In this document: piece by piece, positions 29,281 to 36,943 of the stretch
How positions within the stretch are numbered: position 1 is the first letter of the stretch
How the letters are laid out: each line of letters opens with the position of its first letter
Source of the DNA: Roseisolibacter agri
GTDB taxonomy: Bacteria; Gemmatimonadota; Gemmatimonadetes; Gemmatimonadales; Gemmatimonadaceae
Length of the DNA: 64,000 nucleotides
Direction: 5' to 3'
Assembly (NCBI RefSeq): GCF_030159095.1
Contig: NZ_BRXS01000002.1
Location: 62,001 to 126,000, forward strand
Notes under the pieces: generated by a model
The model's database searches: none
Told to the model about the DNA's origin: nothing
What the model saw: only the letters and a program-made list of their open reading frames with translations
Made by a program: the position numbers and the translations under genes

Positions 29281-29783
29281 CGCCCGTGGAGCTGGTGCGC
29301 GACGGCGCCCCGTCGCGCGACGAGATCGTGGTGCGGCGCGCGCGGCTGTCGGACGTCGACGGCATCGCGGCGCTCGTCCAGGAGTGGGCGGCCGAGTCGC
29401 TGCTGCTGCCGCGCAGCGCGGGCGAGATCGTGCGGGCGATCGACGACTTCGTGGTGGCGACGGACGGGCGCGCCCGCGTGCTCGCCTGCGCCGCGCTGCG
29501 CGAGTACTCGCCGTCGCTGGCCGAGCTGACGAGCGTCGCCGTGTCGCGCGCCGCGCACGGCCGCGGGCTGGGGCGGCTGGTGGTGTGCGCCGTCGAGACG
29601 CTGGCGCGCATGCGCGGCCACGACGCGATGTTCGCGCACACGCTGCAGCCCGCGTTCTTCGCCGCGCTGGGCTACGAGCCGGCGGAGCGCGCGTGGTTCC
29701 CCGAGAAGCGCGCGCGCCCGCACACGCTGTGCGTGCAGCGCACGCTGACCGCCGACGAGCAGCCGTTCGCGGCCGCGGCCTGA
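29277..29783 (+). CDS. GNAT-type N-acetylglutamate synthase (short ArgA-like)
   Basis: A 168-residue GNAT acetyltransferase. VVRRARLSDVDGIAALV, LLLPRSAGEIVRAIDDFVVA and the acetyl-CoA site SRAAHGRGLGRLVV match the outline of the stand-alone GNAT domain of amino-acid N-acetyltransferases (SLLPRS motif). Position at the end of argCBD and a GTGA overlap with argD fit the first step, glutamate + acetyl-CoA to N-acetylglutamate. It has no amino-acid-kinase domain, so feedback inhibition by arginine would need another mechanism. Naming is inference from motif plus context. Confidence 0.82.
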   Translation: MTPVELVRDGAPSRDEIVVRRARLSDVDGIAALVQEWAAESLLLPRSAGEIVRAIDDFVVATDGRARVLACAALREYSPSLAELTSVAVSRAAHGRGLGRLVVCAVETLARMRGHDAMFAHTLQPAFFAALGYEPAERAWFPEKRARPHTLCVQRTLTADEQPFAAAA

Positions 29784-29802
29784 CGTCCTACATGATCGCG
29801 CG

Positions 29803-29833
29803 CGGCCGGTGCGTCCTCACGACGCGCCGGCCG
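29803..29833. terminator. Terminator hairpin at the end of the argCBD operon
   Basis: A 13-bp stem (29803-29815 with 29821-29833, one G-U type mismatch) and 5-base loop. The right arm lies within the last codons of the convergent Uma2 gene, so it probably serves both. Confidence 0.65.
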
Positions 29834-30485
29834 TCGTCGTTTCGGGCTGCTCGAACACGCGCCGCGGCCGTGGCGACTCGTTCGGCACCTGCACGTCCTC
29901 GTAGATCTCGTCGAGCGTGAGCGTCGCGCCGACGGGGCAGGGAAGGGGTACGCTCCCCGATGCGCCGCTGATCGTCTCGCGCTGCCACTCCCCTGTATCG
30001 TCGCGCCAGTGGCGATGGACGGCGCGCCACGTCGCCTCGATGACCAGATATGCCTGGAGCGAGGCGATTTCCTGGTAGGCGATCCGCTTCTCGCCGAGGT
30101 CCGTGCGCGCGGTCGACGGCGAGAGCACCTCGATGACGAGGCAGGGATCGGTCAGGTCGAGCGCATCATCCGACGGGCGTGGTCCGCACGAGACCATCGT
30201 GTCGGGATAGTACACGTCGCCGCGTGGCGTCCTGATCCGGAATCCCTGGTGGTACGCTCGGCAGGCCGTGCCTCGCGTGCGGGTGCGCAGCCCGACGGCG
30301 ACGTTCAATCCGATGTCATGGTGTGCGAGCGTTCCACCCGACATCGCATATGCGAATCCACCCACGTACTCGTATCGCAGCTCCCGGCTCTCGCTGAAGC
30401 GGAGATACGCGTCGTATGACATGGGACCGATGGGCTCGGCCGGCGCGTCGTCCGGCAGCTGACCGTCAGGGATGCGGAACGCCAT
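29817..30485 (-). CDS. Uma2-family (DUF820) putative restriction-like endonuclease
   Basis: A 222-residue protein of the Uma2/DUF820 PD-(D/E)xK nuclease-like family. YDAYLRFSESRELRYEYVGG at the start, YPDTMVSCGP (catalytic-type Asp) and CLVIEVLSPSTARTD (Glu-Val core) are the family motifs. The biological role of these proteins is poorly known; they are abundant in cyanobacteria and some Gemmatimonadota and are often stand-alone, as here. Confidence 0.9.
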   Translation of the reverse strand: MAFRIPDGQLPDDAPAEPIGPMSYDAYLRFSESRELRYEYVGGFAYAMSGGTLAHHDIGLNVAVGLRTRTRGTACRAYHQGFRIRTPRGDVYYPDTMVSCGPRPSDDALDLTDPCLVIEVLSPSTARTDLGEKRIAYQEIASLQAYLVIEATWRAVHRHWRDDTGEWQRETISGASGSVPLPCPVGATLTLDEIYEDVQVPNESPRPRRVFEQPETTTAGAS

Positions 30486-30566
30486 GGCGCGACCTCGGCA
30501 CGGGGAGAAGGCTCCCTACGCTACGCTCGGCTCGGCCGGCGAGGCAACTCGGCCGGGGCAACGGCC

Positions 30567-31457
30567 TCACGTCGAGCCGGCACTCCCCGCGTCGTCCGCC
30601 GGCGGCCTTCCGCACGTGGGACAGGGCGCATGCGCGTCCACGCCGCGCGCGCGCTGCAGCTCCTCCAGGAACGCGGCGCCGAGGATCGCCGTCGGCAGCG
30701 CGAAGCTGGCGATGCCGAACACCGCGAGGCATCCGCCGATCAGCTTCCCGATCGTCGTGACCGGATACACGTCGCCGTAGCCGACCGTGGTGATGGTCGC
30801 CACGCCCCACCACAGTGCCTCGGGGATGCTGCTGAACTTCTCCGGCTGCGCGTCGTGCTCCGCGAAGTACACCATCGTCGAGCCGACGAGCAGCAGCGAC
30901 CCCACCGCGCCCATCGCCAGCAGCAGGTCGTCGCGCCGCGCGCGGAAGATGCGCTGCGCCATCGCCAGCGAGCGCGCCGTGCGTCCCAGCTTGCCGACGC
31001 GCAGCAGCGCGAAGATCCGGGCGATGCGCGCGGTGCGCAGGTCGAACGTCAGGTGCGGCAGCAGCAGCGCCATCACCGCGATCAGGTCGAGCAGCGCGAG
31101 CGGCGAGCGCATGAAGCGCAGCCGGCCGCGCCATCCGTCCGCGTAGCGCGGATCGACGGGCGCGGACCAGACGCGCGCGACGTACTCGACGACGAACACG
31201 GCGCCGAGCCCCACGTCGAGCGCGCCGAGCGCGAGGCTCCAGCGCGTGGCGACCGAAGGGACCGTCTCGAGGACCATCACCGCGATCGCGAGGACGATGG
31301 CGCCGAGCAGCGCGTAGTAGCACGCGACGTCGAGCGGGTCGCCGGCTTCGGCGCGCCCGTCGAGCAGGCCGTGCACGCGGCGCTGCGCGGCGCTCGGTGG
31401 TGCGGGCGCGCGGCCGGCGACGACGGTCGCGGTGGTACCGGGTCGCACGGTGCCCAT
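30567..31457 (-). CDS. Voltage-gated-type potassium channel
   Basis: A 296-residue inner-membrane channel with six helices. Helices S1-S3 lie at about 46-135, an Arg-rich S4 at about 141-162 (R141, R144, R147, R153, R159, R162), a pore with selectivity filter TVGYGD (224-229), and S6 at about 236-266. A short C-terminal CPTCG pair ends the protein. I chose the ATG at 31457; longer frames run through non-coding sequence. Bacterial homologues mediate K+ flux; gating here is unknown. Confidence 0.88.
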   Translation of the reverse strand: MGTVRPGTTATVVAGRAPAPPSAAQRRVHGLLDGRAEAGDPLDVACYYALLGAIVLAIAVMVLETVPSVATRWSLALGALDVGLGAVFVVEYVARVWSAPVDPRYADGWRGRLRFMRSPLALLDLIAVMALLLPHLTFDLRTARIARIFALLRVGKLGRTARSLAMAQRIFRARRDDLLLAMGAVGSLLLVGSTMVYFAEHDAQPEKFSSIPEALWWGVATITTVGYGDVYPVTTIGKLIGGCLAVFGIASFALPTAILGAAFLEELQRARGVDAHAPCPTCGRPPADDAGSAGST

Positions 31458-31647
31458 GCGCGTGGCGGGATCGCGGGGCCGGGCGCCCGGACGGGCGCCG
31501 GGTTGGCGCGGTGCCCCATCGTGCACGCGCGTCGCGCCGGCGTCAATCGAGGGCGAGGCGGCGCGTGCTTGACAGCCGGCGCGACCGGCCGGTACGCTAC
31601 CGCAATCCAGAACGGTGTTCGGCTCCCCACGCCGCCACGTCTCCCGC

Positions 31648-32286
31648 ATGTCCGCCGCCCGCCGCGAGGCCCAGCGCCCGCGCGACACCGACCTCCGCAC
31701 CGCGGTCCTCGACGCCGCGCGCACGCAGCTCGTGCGCGAGGGGTATCGCGACCTGAGCATGCGCGACGTCGCCAACGCGGTCGGGTGCAGCGTCAGCAGC
31801 ATCTACCTGTACTTCGCGGGCAAGGACGAGCTGGTGCACACCCTCATGGACGAGGGCTTCGAGCGCTGGTACCGCAGGCAGGTGGAGCTGACGGAGCAGG
31901 GCGGCACGCCGGAGGCGCGGCTGGAGGCGGTCTGCCGCGCCTACGTGGAGTTCGGGCTCGCCAACCCCGAGTTCTACGAGATCATGTTCATGTTCCATTC
32001 GGACCGCATGGCGCGGTACCCGAAGGACCTGTTCCGCCGCGCGCGCCGCAACCTGGAGCTGATGGCCGACCTCGTGCGCGCCTACGCGCCCGACACCGTC
32101 CCCACCGACGACGACGCGCGCATCCGCGCGACCGCGCTGTGGGCGACGCTGCACGGCATCGTCTCGACCATCATCAGCGACCGGCTGGACCGCGGCATCG
32201 ACCGCACGCGGTACGTCGAGGGGACGATTCGATATGCGCTGGCCGGGGTGCGGCACGCTGCTCCCGAGACCTCCACGCGGAGCTGA
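31648..32286 (+). CDS. TetR-family transcriptional regulator
   Basis: A 212-residue repressor-type protein. The N-terminal TetR helix-turn-helix is clear (about 17-65: AVLDAARTQLVREGYRDLSMRDVANAVGCSVSSIYLYFAGKDEL). The ligand domain contains FYEIMFMFHSDRM, typical of the WHG-type C-terminal domain. It lies upstream of an SDR/3-hydroxyacyl-CoA dehydrogenase operon on the same strand, a context seen for fatty-acid-degradation regulators, but repeat A5 separates them. Ligand unknown. Confidence 0.9.
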   Translation: MSAARREAQRPRDTDLRTAVLDAARTQLVREGYRDLSMRDVANAVGCSVSSIYLYFAGKDELVHTLMDEGFERWYRRQVELTEQGGTPEARLEAVCRAYVEFGLANPEFYEIMFMFHSDRMARYPKDLFRRARRNLELMADLVRAYAPDTVPTDDDARIRATALWATLHGIVSTIISDRLDRGIDRTRYVEGTIRYALAGVRHAAPETSTRS

Positions 32287-32298
32287 GTCTCTCGTCGT

Positions 32299-32535
32299 GC
32301 TGCGTGCTGCGTGCACGACCTCGGGACGCGTCGTCGTTCCGCGGAGATGGTGCCTATTGGGGGGATGCGGATGCTCCGGATCTGCACGGATCATTCGGAT
32401 CGCTCCTCGTGATGGACGGAACGTCGCCGCCACGCGGGACGATCCGGAGCATCCGTCTCGATCCGGAGCATCCGCATCCCTCCCCAAAGGCCAACAGGGG
32501 TCCGGCGCAATGATGCGGACCACGCAGCACGCAGC
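32299..32535. repeat. Family A palindromic repeat A5 (reverse orientation)
   Basis: A 237-bp element with perfect 15-bp terminal inverted repeats (GCTGCGTGCTGCGTG and complement), as in A2. Core arms GGATGCGGATGCTCCGGAT and ATCCGGAGCATCCGCATCC. It has an extra ATCCGGAGCATCCGTCTCG unit in the right arm. It fills the gap between the TetR gene and the SDR start. Confidence 0.9.
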
Positions 32536-32553
32536 TCTCAACGAAGATCGACG

Positions 32554-33315
32554 ATGACTGATCGATTCAGATTGGACGGCCGCGTCGCCGTCGTCACCGG
32601 CGCCAGCAAGGGGATCGGTGAGGCGATCGCGCGCGCGCTGGCCGAGGCGGGCGCGCGCGTCGTGGTGAGTAGCCGCAAGCAGGAGGCGGTGGACGCGGTC
32701 GCGCACGCGATCGGGCAGGCGGGCGGCGAGGCGATGGCGGTCGCCTGCAACGTCGGCCGCATCGACGAGGCGCGCGCCCTGGTCGACCGCACGATCGCCG
32801 AGTGGGGCGGCGTCGACGTCGTCGTGAACAACGCGGCGGTGAACCCCGTCTACGGCCCCGTGCTGGAGCAGGACGACGCCGTGTTCGACAAGATCCTGGC
32901 GGTGAACGTGAAGGGGCCGCTCGAGGTCTGCCGCCGCGCGTACGCGAGCATGGCCGCACGCGGGCACGGCAGCGTGATCAACGTCTCCAGCATCGGCGGC
33001 GTGTCGCCGGAGCCGGGCCTCGGCCTCTACAGCGTGAGCAAGGCGGCGCTGATCTCGCTCACCAAGGTCATGGCGCAGGAGTGGGGACCGGCCGGCGTCC
33101 GCGCGAACGTGATCTGCCCGGGGCTCATCAGGACGAAGTTCTCGCAGGCGCTCTGGCAGGACAAGCAGGTGCTGCGGCGCACGCTGGCCGAGCAGCCGAT
33201 CCGGCGCATCGGCGTGCCGGAGGACGTCGCGGGGCTGGCGCTCTTCCTCGCCTCCGACGCGGCCGCCTACTGCACGGGCGGCGTGCACATGGCGGACGGC
33301 GGGTACCTGACGTGA
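32554..33315 (+). CDS. SDR-family oxidoreductase
   Basis: A classical short-chain dehydrogenase of 253 residues. TGASKGIG (15-22) binds NAD(P)H; NNAA near 92-95; catalytic S146, Y159, K163; C-terminal ADGGYLT. Closest in style to FabG/3-oxoacyl-ACP or DHRS4-like reductases; the substrate cannot be told from sequence. GTGA overlap with trhA and, further on, an ATGA overlap with a 3-hydroxyacyl-CoA dehydrogenase suggest a lipid-related operon. Confidence 0.92.
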   Translation: MTDRFRLDGRVAVVTGASKGIGEAIARALAEAGARVVVSSRKQEAVDAVAHAIGQAGGEAMAVACNVGRIDEARALVDRTIAEWGGVDVVVNNAAVNPVYGPVLEQDDAVFDKILAVNVKGPLEVCRRAYASMAARGHGSVINVSSIGGVSPEPGLGLYSVSKAALISLTKVMAQEWGPAGVRANVICPGLIRTKFSQALWQDKQVLRRTLAEQPIRRIGVPEDVAGLALFLASDAAAYCTGGVHMADGGYLT

Positions 33316-33962
33316 CGGGCCGCGCGCAGTCGGGGGCGGAGGAGGTCGCGAACGCGATCACGCACGGCCTGGGGCTGCTCGCGAGCGCGATCGCGGTGCC
33401 GGTGCTGCTCGTACGCACGATCCCGTACACCGATACGGCGCTCGACGTCGGCATGGCGGTGTTCGGCGCGACGCTGTTCCTGATGTACCTGACGTCGACG
33501 CTCTACCACGCGGTGCCGCATCCGCGCGCGAAGCACCTGCTGCGCACGCTCGACCACTCGGCCATCTACTGCCTGATCGCGGGCACGTACACGCCGTTCC
33601 TGCTCGGCGCGCTGCGCGGCGCGTGGGGCTGGTCGCTGCTGGTGGTGATCTGGGTGCTCGCGGTGCTCGGCGTGACGGCCAAGTGGACCGTCGGCTTCCG
33701 CTTCCCGCGACTCTCGACCGCCGTGTATCTGGCGATGGGGTGGCTGATCCTCGTCGCCACGGTGCCGCTCGTGCGGCACGTCTCCCCGTCCGGGCTCGCG
33801 TGGCTGGTGGCCGGTGGATTGTGCTACACGTGCGGCGTCGCCTTCCACGCGACCGACCAGCGGCTGCGCTTCGGGCACGCGGTGTGGCACCTGTTCGTCG
33901 CCGGTGGCAGCGCGTGCCACTATTTCGCGGTGCTCTGGCACGCCGCGCCGCGCCCGGCATGA
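33312..33962 (+). CDS. trhA: TrhA / hemolysin-III family membrane protein
   Basis: A 216-residue PAQR-family inner-membrane protein with seven helices. The family metal-site motifs are present: THGLGLLAS near 19-27, TLDHSAIYCLIAGTYTPF near 78-95, HAVWHLFVAGGSACHY near 190-205. Bacterial members have been linked to membrane-energy/lipid homeostasis. It starts at GTG 33312 inside the stop of the SDR gene, and its own stop overlaps the next ATG. Confidence 0.92.
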   Translation: MTGRAQSGAEEVANAITHGLGLLASAIAVPVLLVRTIPYTDTALDVGMAVFGATLFLMYLTSTLYHAVPHPRAKHLLRTLDHSAIYCLIAGTYTPFLLGALRGAWGWSLLVVIWVLAVLGVTAKWTVGFRFPRLSTAVYLAMGWLILVATVPLVRHVSPSGLAWLVAGGLCYTCGVAFHATDQRLRFGHAVWHLFVAGGSACHYFAVLWHAAPRPA

Positions 33963-35272
33963 GCGACGGTCCCGCATACCTCGCCGCCGCTTGCCGCGCG
34001 GCCGCGGAGGTGCCCGAGCTGGCCGCCGCGCGCGCGCACGTGCGCCCGGTGCGGCGCGTCGGCGTCATCGGCGGTGGGACGATGGGGCGCGACATCGCGT
34101 TCGTGCACCTGCTCGCGGGCCACGACGTCGCGCTGCGCGAGGCCGACGCGGCGCGTCTGGACGCGGCGGTTGCCGCGGTGCGCGGCCACGTGGCGCGGCG
34201 CGTCGCGCGCGGCGACGCGACCGAGGCACAGGGCGGGGAGCTGCTCGCGCGCCTGACGCCCACGCTCGACGACGCGCCGCTCGCCGATGCGGACCTGATC
34301 GTCGAGGCGGTGGTGGAGGTGCTCGACGTGAAGCGCGAGGTGTTCGCGCGCATCGGGGCGCTCGTGCGCCCCGACGCGATCCTCGCGTCCAACACCTCGA
34401 CGCTGCCGATCGCCGAGCTGGCCGCGGTGGTGTCTGATCCGTCGCGCGTGGTGGGGCTGCACTTCTTCAGCCCCGCGCGCGTGATGCGGCTGGTGGAGGT
34501 CGTGCGCGCCGCGGCCACCAGCGACGCGACGGCCGCCGCCGCGCTCGCGCACGTGGCGGCGATCGGCAAGGTGCCCGTGCTGGTGGGCGACTGCTACGGC
34601 TTCGTGTCCAACCGCCTCAGCATGGCGTACCTCGCGGAGGCGACCGCGCTGCTGGACGAGGGCGCGAGCCCGGCCGAGGTGGACGCCGCACTCGTCGCGT
34701 TCGGGATGCCCATGGGCCCCCTGACGATGAGCGACATGGCGGGCGTCGACATCAGCCACCTCGCGCAGCCCGGCCTGCAGCGCGCGTACGGCGCCCGCGC
34801 GCGCCGCAGCCCGGTCGTCGCACGCCTCTACGCGCTCGGCCGCCACGGCCAGAAGGCGGGGAAGGGGTGGTACCGCTACGAGGCAGGGAAGAGCGGCGAC
34901 GCGGCGCGCCACCCCGACCCGGAATTCGACGCGCTGCTGGCCGAGCAGCGTGCGGCGCGCGGCATCACGCCGCGCAGCATCGCATCCGACGAGATCGTCG
35001 CGCGCGTCGTCTACGTGACCGCGAACGAGGGCGCGCGCTGCCTGGAGGAAGGCATCGCGCGCACGCCGGAAGACGTCGACGTCGTGATGGGCCTCGGCTT
35101 CGGCTTCCCCGCGCAGCGCGGCGGGTTGATGAAGTACGTGGACGACGTGGGTGCGACGCGCGTGGTGGCAGCGCTCGAAGCGTGGCGCGCGCGAGCGACC
35201 AGCGAGGAGGAAGCTGCGCGGTACGAACCTGCGCGGTGGCTGGTAGCGCGCGCCGAGCGCGCGCAGCGCTGA
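33959..35272 (+). CDS. 3-hydroxyacyl-CoA dehydrogenase (FadB-like, without hydratase domain)
   Basis: Oxidises L-3-hydroxyacyl-CoA to 3-ketoacyl-CoA with NAD+. 437 residues: Rossmann domain with VGVIGGGTMGRDIA (near 32-45), SNTSTLPI and GLHFFSPARVMRLVE, then two C-terminal 3HCDH domains, the second with FGFPAQRGG. The N-terminal enoyl-CoA hydratase part of FadB is missing. ATG 33959 overlaps the trhA stop. With the SDR gene this suggests fatty-acid or branched acyl-CoA oxidation under the TetR regulator. The 3' end lies in GAGCG-rich family-F-like sequence. Confidence 0.93.
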   Translation: MSDGPAYLAAACRAAAEVPELAAARAHVRPVRRVGVIGGGTMGRDIAFVHLLAGHDVALREADAARLDAAVAAVRGHVARRVARGDATEAQGGELLARLTPTLDDAPLADADLIVEAVVEVLDVKREVFARIGALVRPDAILASNTSTLPIAELAAVVSDPSRVVGLHFFSPARVMRLVEVVRAAATSDATAAAALAHVAAIGKVPVLVGDCYGFVSNRLSMAYLAEATALLDEGASPAEVDAALVAFGMPMGPLTMSDMAGVDISHLAQPGLQRAYGARARRSPVVARLYALGRHGQKAGKGWYRYEAGKSGDAARHPDPEFDALLAEQRAARGITPRSIASDEIVARVVYVTANEGARCLEEGIARTPEDVDVVMGLGFGFPAQRGGLMKYVDDVGATRVVAALEAWRARATSEEEAARYEPARWLVARAERAQR

Positions 35273-35321
35273 GCGTCGAGCGGCGAGCGGCGAGAGGGCG
35301 CCCAAACAGCACGGATGCCCG

Positions 35322-35445
35322 GGGCGGGCGGCGGGATGGTGCGCGCAGGCGACCTGCGACCGTAGCAAGGAGACTCACGCGCAGCCGTGAGGCTCCGCAG
35401 CGCAAGGTCGCCGGGAGCCGAAGCACACCATCCCGCCGCCCGCCC
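35322..35445. repeat. Family D palindromic repeat D1
   Basis: Outer perfect 20-bp arms (35322-35341 with 35426-35445), an inner GCGACCTGCG / CGCAAGGTCGC pair and a central GGAGACTCACG / CGTGAGGCTCC hairpin. The central ~80 bases are shared with D2. It lies between convergent stops; the other bases of the 252-bp gap show nothing else. Confidence 0.88.
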
Positions 35446-35524
35446 ACGCGCGAGGACCCATGCAGAGCGGGGCCGGCCTCCACGAAGGAGACCGGCCCCG
35501 CCTCGCATCAGCAGCGGGCGTCGA

Positions 35525-36943
35525 TCAGACCGCGTCCGACAGCGACGTGAAGTTGAAGTCGCGTGCCTTGACCGGCGGCACCACGATCGCCTGCCCCGGG
35601 CTCCCGTCCTCGCTCGCGCTCACGCGCACCGGCACGCCCATCATCTCCAGGTTGTTCAGCATGAAGATCGGCGACTCGTTCCAGCGCAGGTTCTTCACCG
35701 CGCGCGTGATCTTGCCGTTCTCGATCAGGAACGTGCCGTCGCGCGTCAGCCCCGTGAACAGGATCGTCCGCGGATCGACGCCGCGGATGTACCAGAGGCG
35801 CGTCACCAGCAGCCCGCGCTGCGTGCTGGCGATCATCTCCTCCAGCGTCGCCGTGCCGCCGCTCATGCGCAGCCCGCTCACGCTGCTCGGCGCCACGCCC
35901 TGCTTCTGCGCCCAGTAGCGGTCGTAGGCCAGGTTCTTCACCACGCCCTTGTCGATCCACGTGTTGGCGCCCACCGGCGTGCCGTCGAAGGTGAACGGCG
36001 CGCCCGGCGTCTCCGGATCGAACGGGTCGGACGACAGCGTCACGCGCTCGTCCACCACCTTCATGCCGATCTTCGTGCCGCCGCCCGGCTTCGAGAAGAA
36101 CGAGCGGCCCTCGTCCGCGTTGCGGGCGCCGAGCGAGCCGGCGATGAGCTGCACGAGGTTGGCGACGGCCGTCGGCTCCAGCACGACCGTGTAGCGTCCC
36201 GGCTCGATCGCCACCGGGTTCACCGAGCGCTTCGCCTTGTCGATCGCGCGCGCGCCGAGAGCGCCCGCGTCGATCTTCGTCCAGTCGTGGTGCGACGCGC
36301 CGGCCCAGCCCGAGCCCGTGCCGTCGGGCGTGCGCACCGTGGTCGTCATCGACGACGACGTCTGGCGGCGGTACGCGAACAGCCCCTTGCTGTTGGCGAT
36401 CGCGAACGCGCCCGCGTTGGTCTCGAGGTAGCCCGTGGACGTCAGGTTCGCGCCGCGCGACGGCTCCGTCACCGCCTTCACCGCGTTGGCGCGGCCCGCG
36501 GGATCGAGCGTCGCCGTGGCCTCGCTCCATCCGGCCTCCGTGGCGCGGTACTGCTGCGGCCCGAGCTCGGGCAGCGCCTCCGGATCCTCGGGCGCCAGCC
36601 GCGCGAGCGCCTCCGCGCGCTGCACCACCGCGCGCAGCGACGCGTCGTCGAGCTTGTTCGTCGTCGCGCTGGCGGCGCGCTTCCCGAACACGGAGCGCAT
36701 CGTCACCACCGCGTCGTACGTGTCGCCGGCGGTCGAGACCTGGTTCACGGCGAAGCGCGTGTTGCCCGAGACGCCGCTGCTGATGGTGACGCGCGCCTCG
36801 TCGGCCGTCGAGTACGACAGCACCTTCCTCGCGATCGCCTCGCAGTCGGCGCGGGAGAGGTAGCGGGCGGGCGCCGAGTTGCTACTCGCGTTCGCGTCGG
36901 TGAACAGCGAGCGCGGCGCGCCGGCATCGTGGAAGGCGCTCAC
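35525..36943 (-). CDS. TldE/PmbA-like metallopeptidase partner
   Basis: A 472-residue protein of the TldD/PmbA (PmbA_TldD) family, without a signal peptide. Family features include SYLETNAG-like motifs, GRYTVVLEPTAVANLVQ and a C-terminal beta-sandwich (RTILFTGLTRDGTFLIENGKI). It lacks the HExxxH metal motif, as TldE subunits do. The GTG at 36943 overlaps the stop of the upstream tldD-like gene (GTGA), so the two are probably made as a complex, as in the E. coli TldD/TldE peptidase. Confidence 0.88.
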   Translation of the reverse strand: MSAFHDAGAPRSLFTDANASSNSAPARYLSRADCEAIARKVLSYSTADEARVTISSGVSGNTRFAVNQVSTAGDTYDAVVTMRSVFGKRAASATTNKLDDASLRAVVQRAEALARLAPEDPEALPELGPQQYRATEAGWSEATATLDPAGRANAVKAVTEPSRGANLTSTGYLETNAGAFAIANSKGLFAYRRQTSSSMTTTVRTPDGTGSGWAGASHHDWTKIDAGALGARAIDKAKRSVNPVAIEPGRYTVVLEPTAVANLVQLIAGSLGARNADEGRSFFSKPGGGTKIGMKVVDERVTLSSDPFDPETPGAPFTFDGTPVGANTWIDKGVVKNLAYDRYWAQKQGVAPSSVSGLRMSGGTATLEEMIASTQRGLLVTRLWYIRGVDPRTILFTGLTRDGTFLIENGKITRAVKNLRWNESPIFMLNNLEMMGVPVRVSASEDGSPGQAIVVPPVKARDFNFTSLSDAV

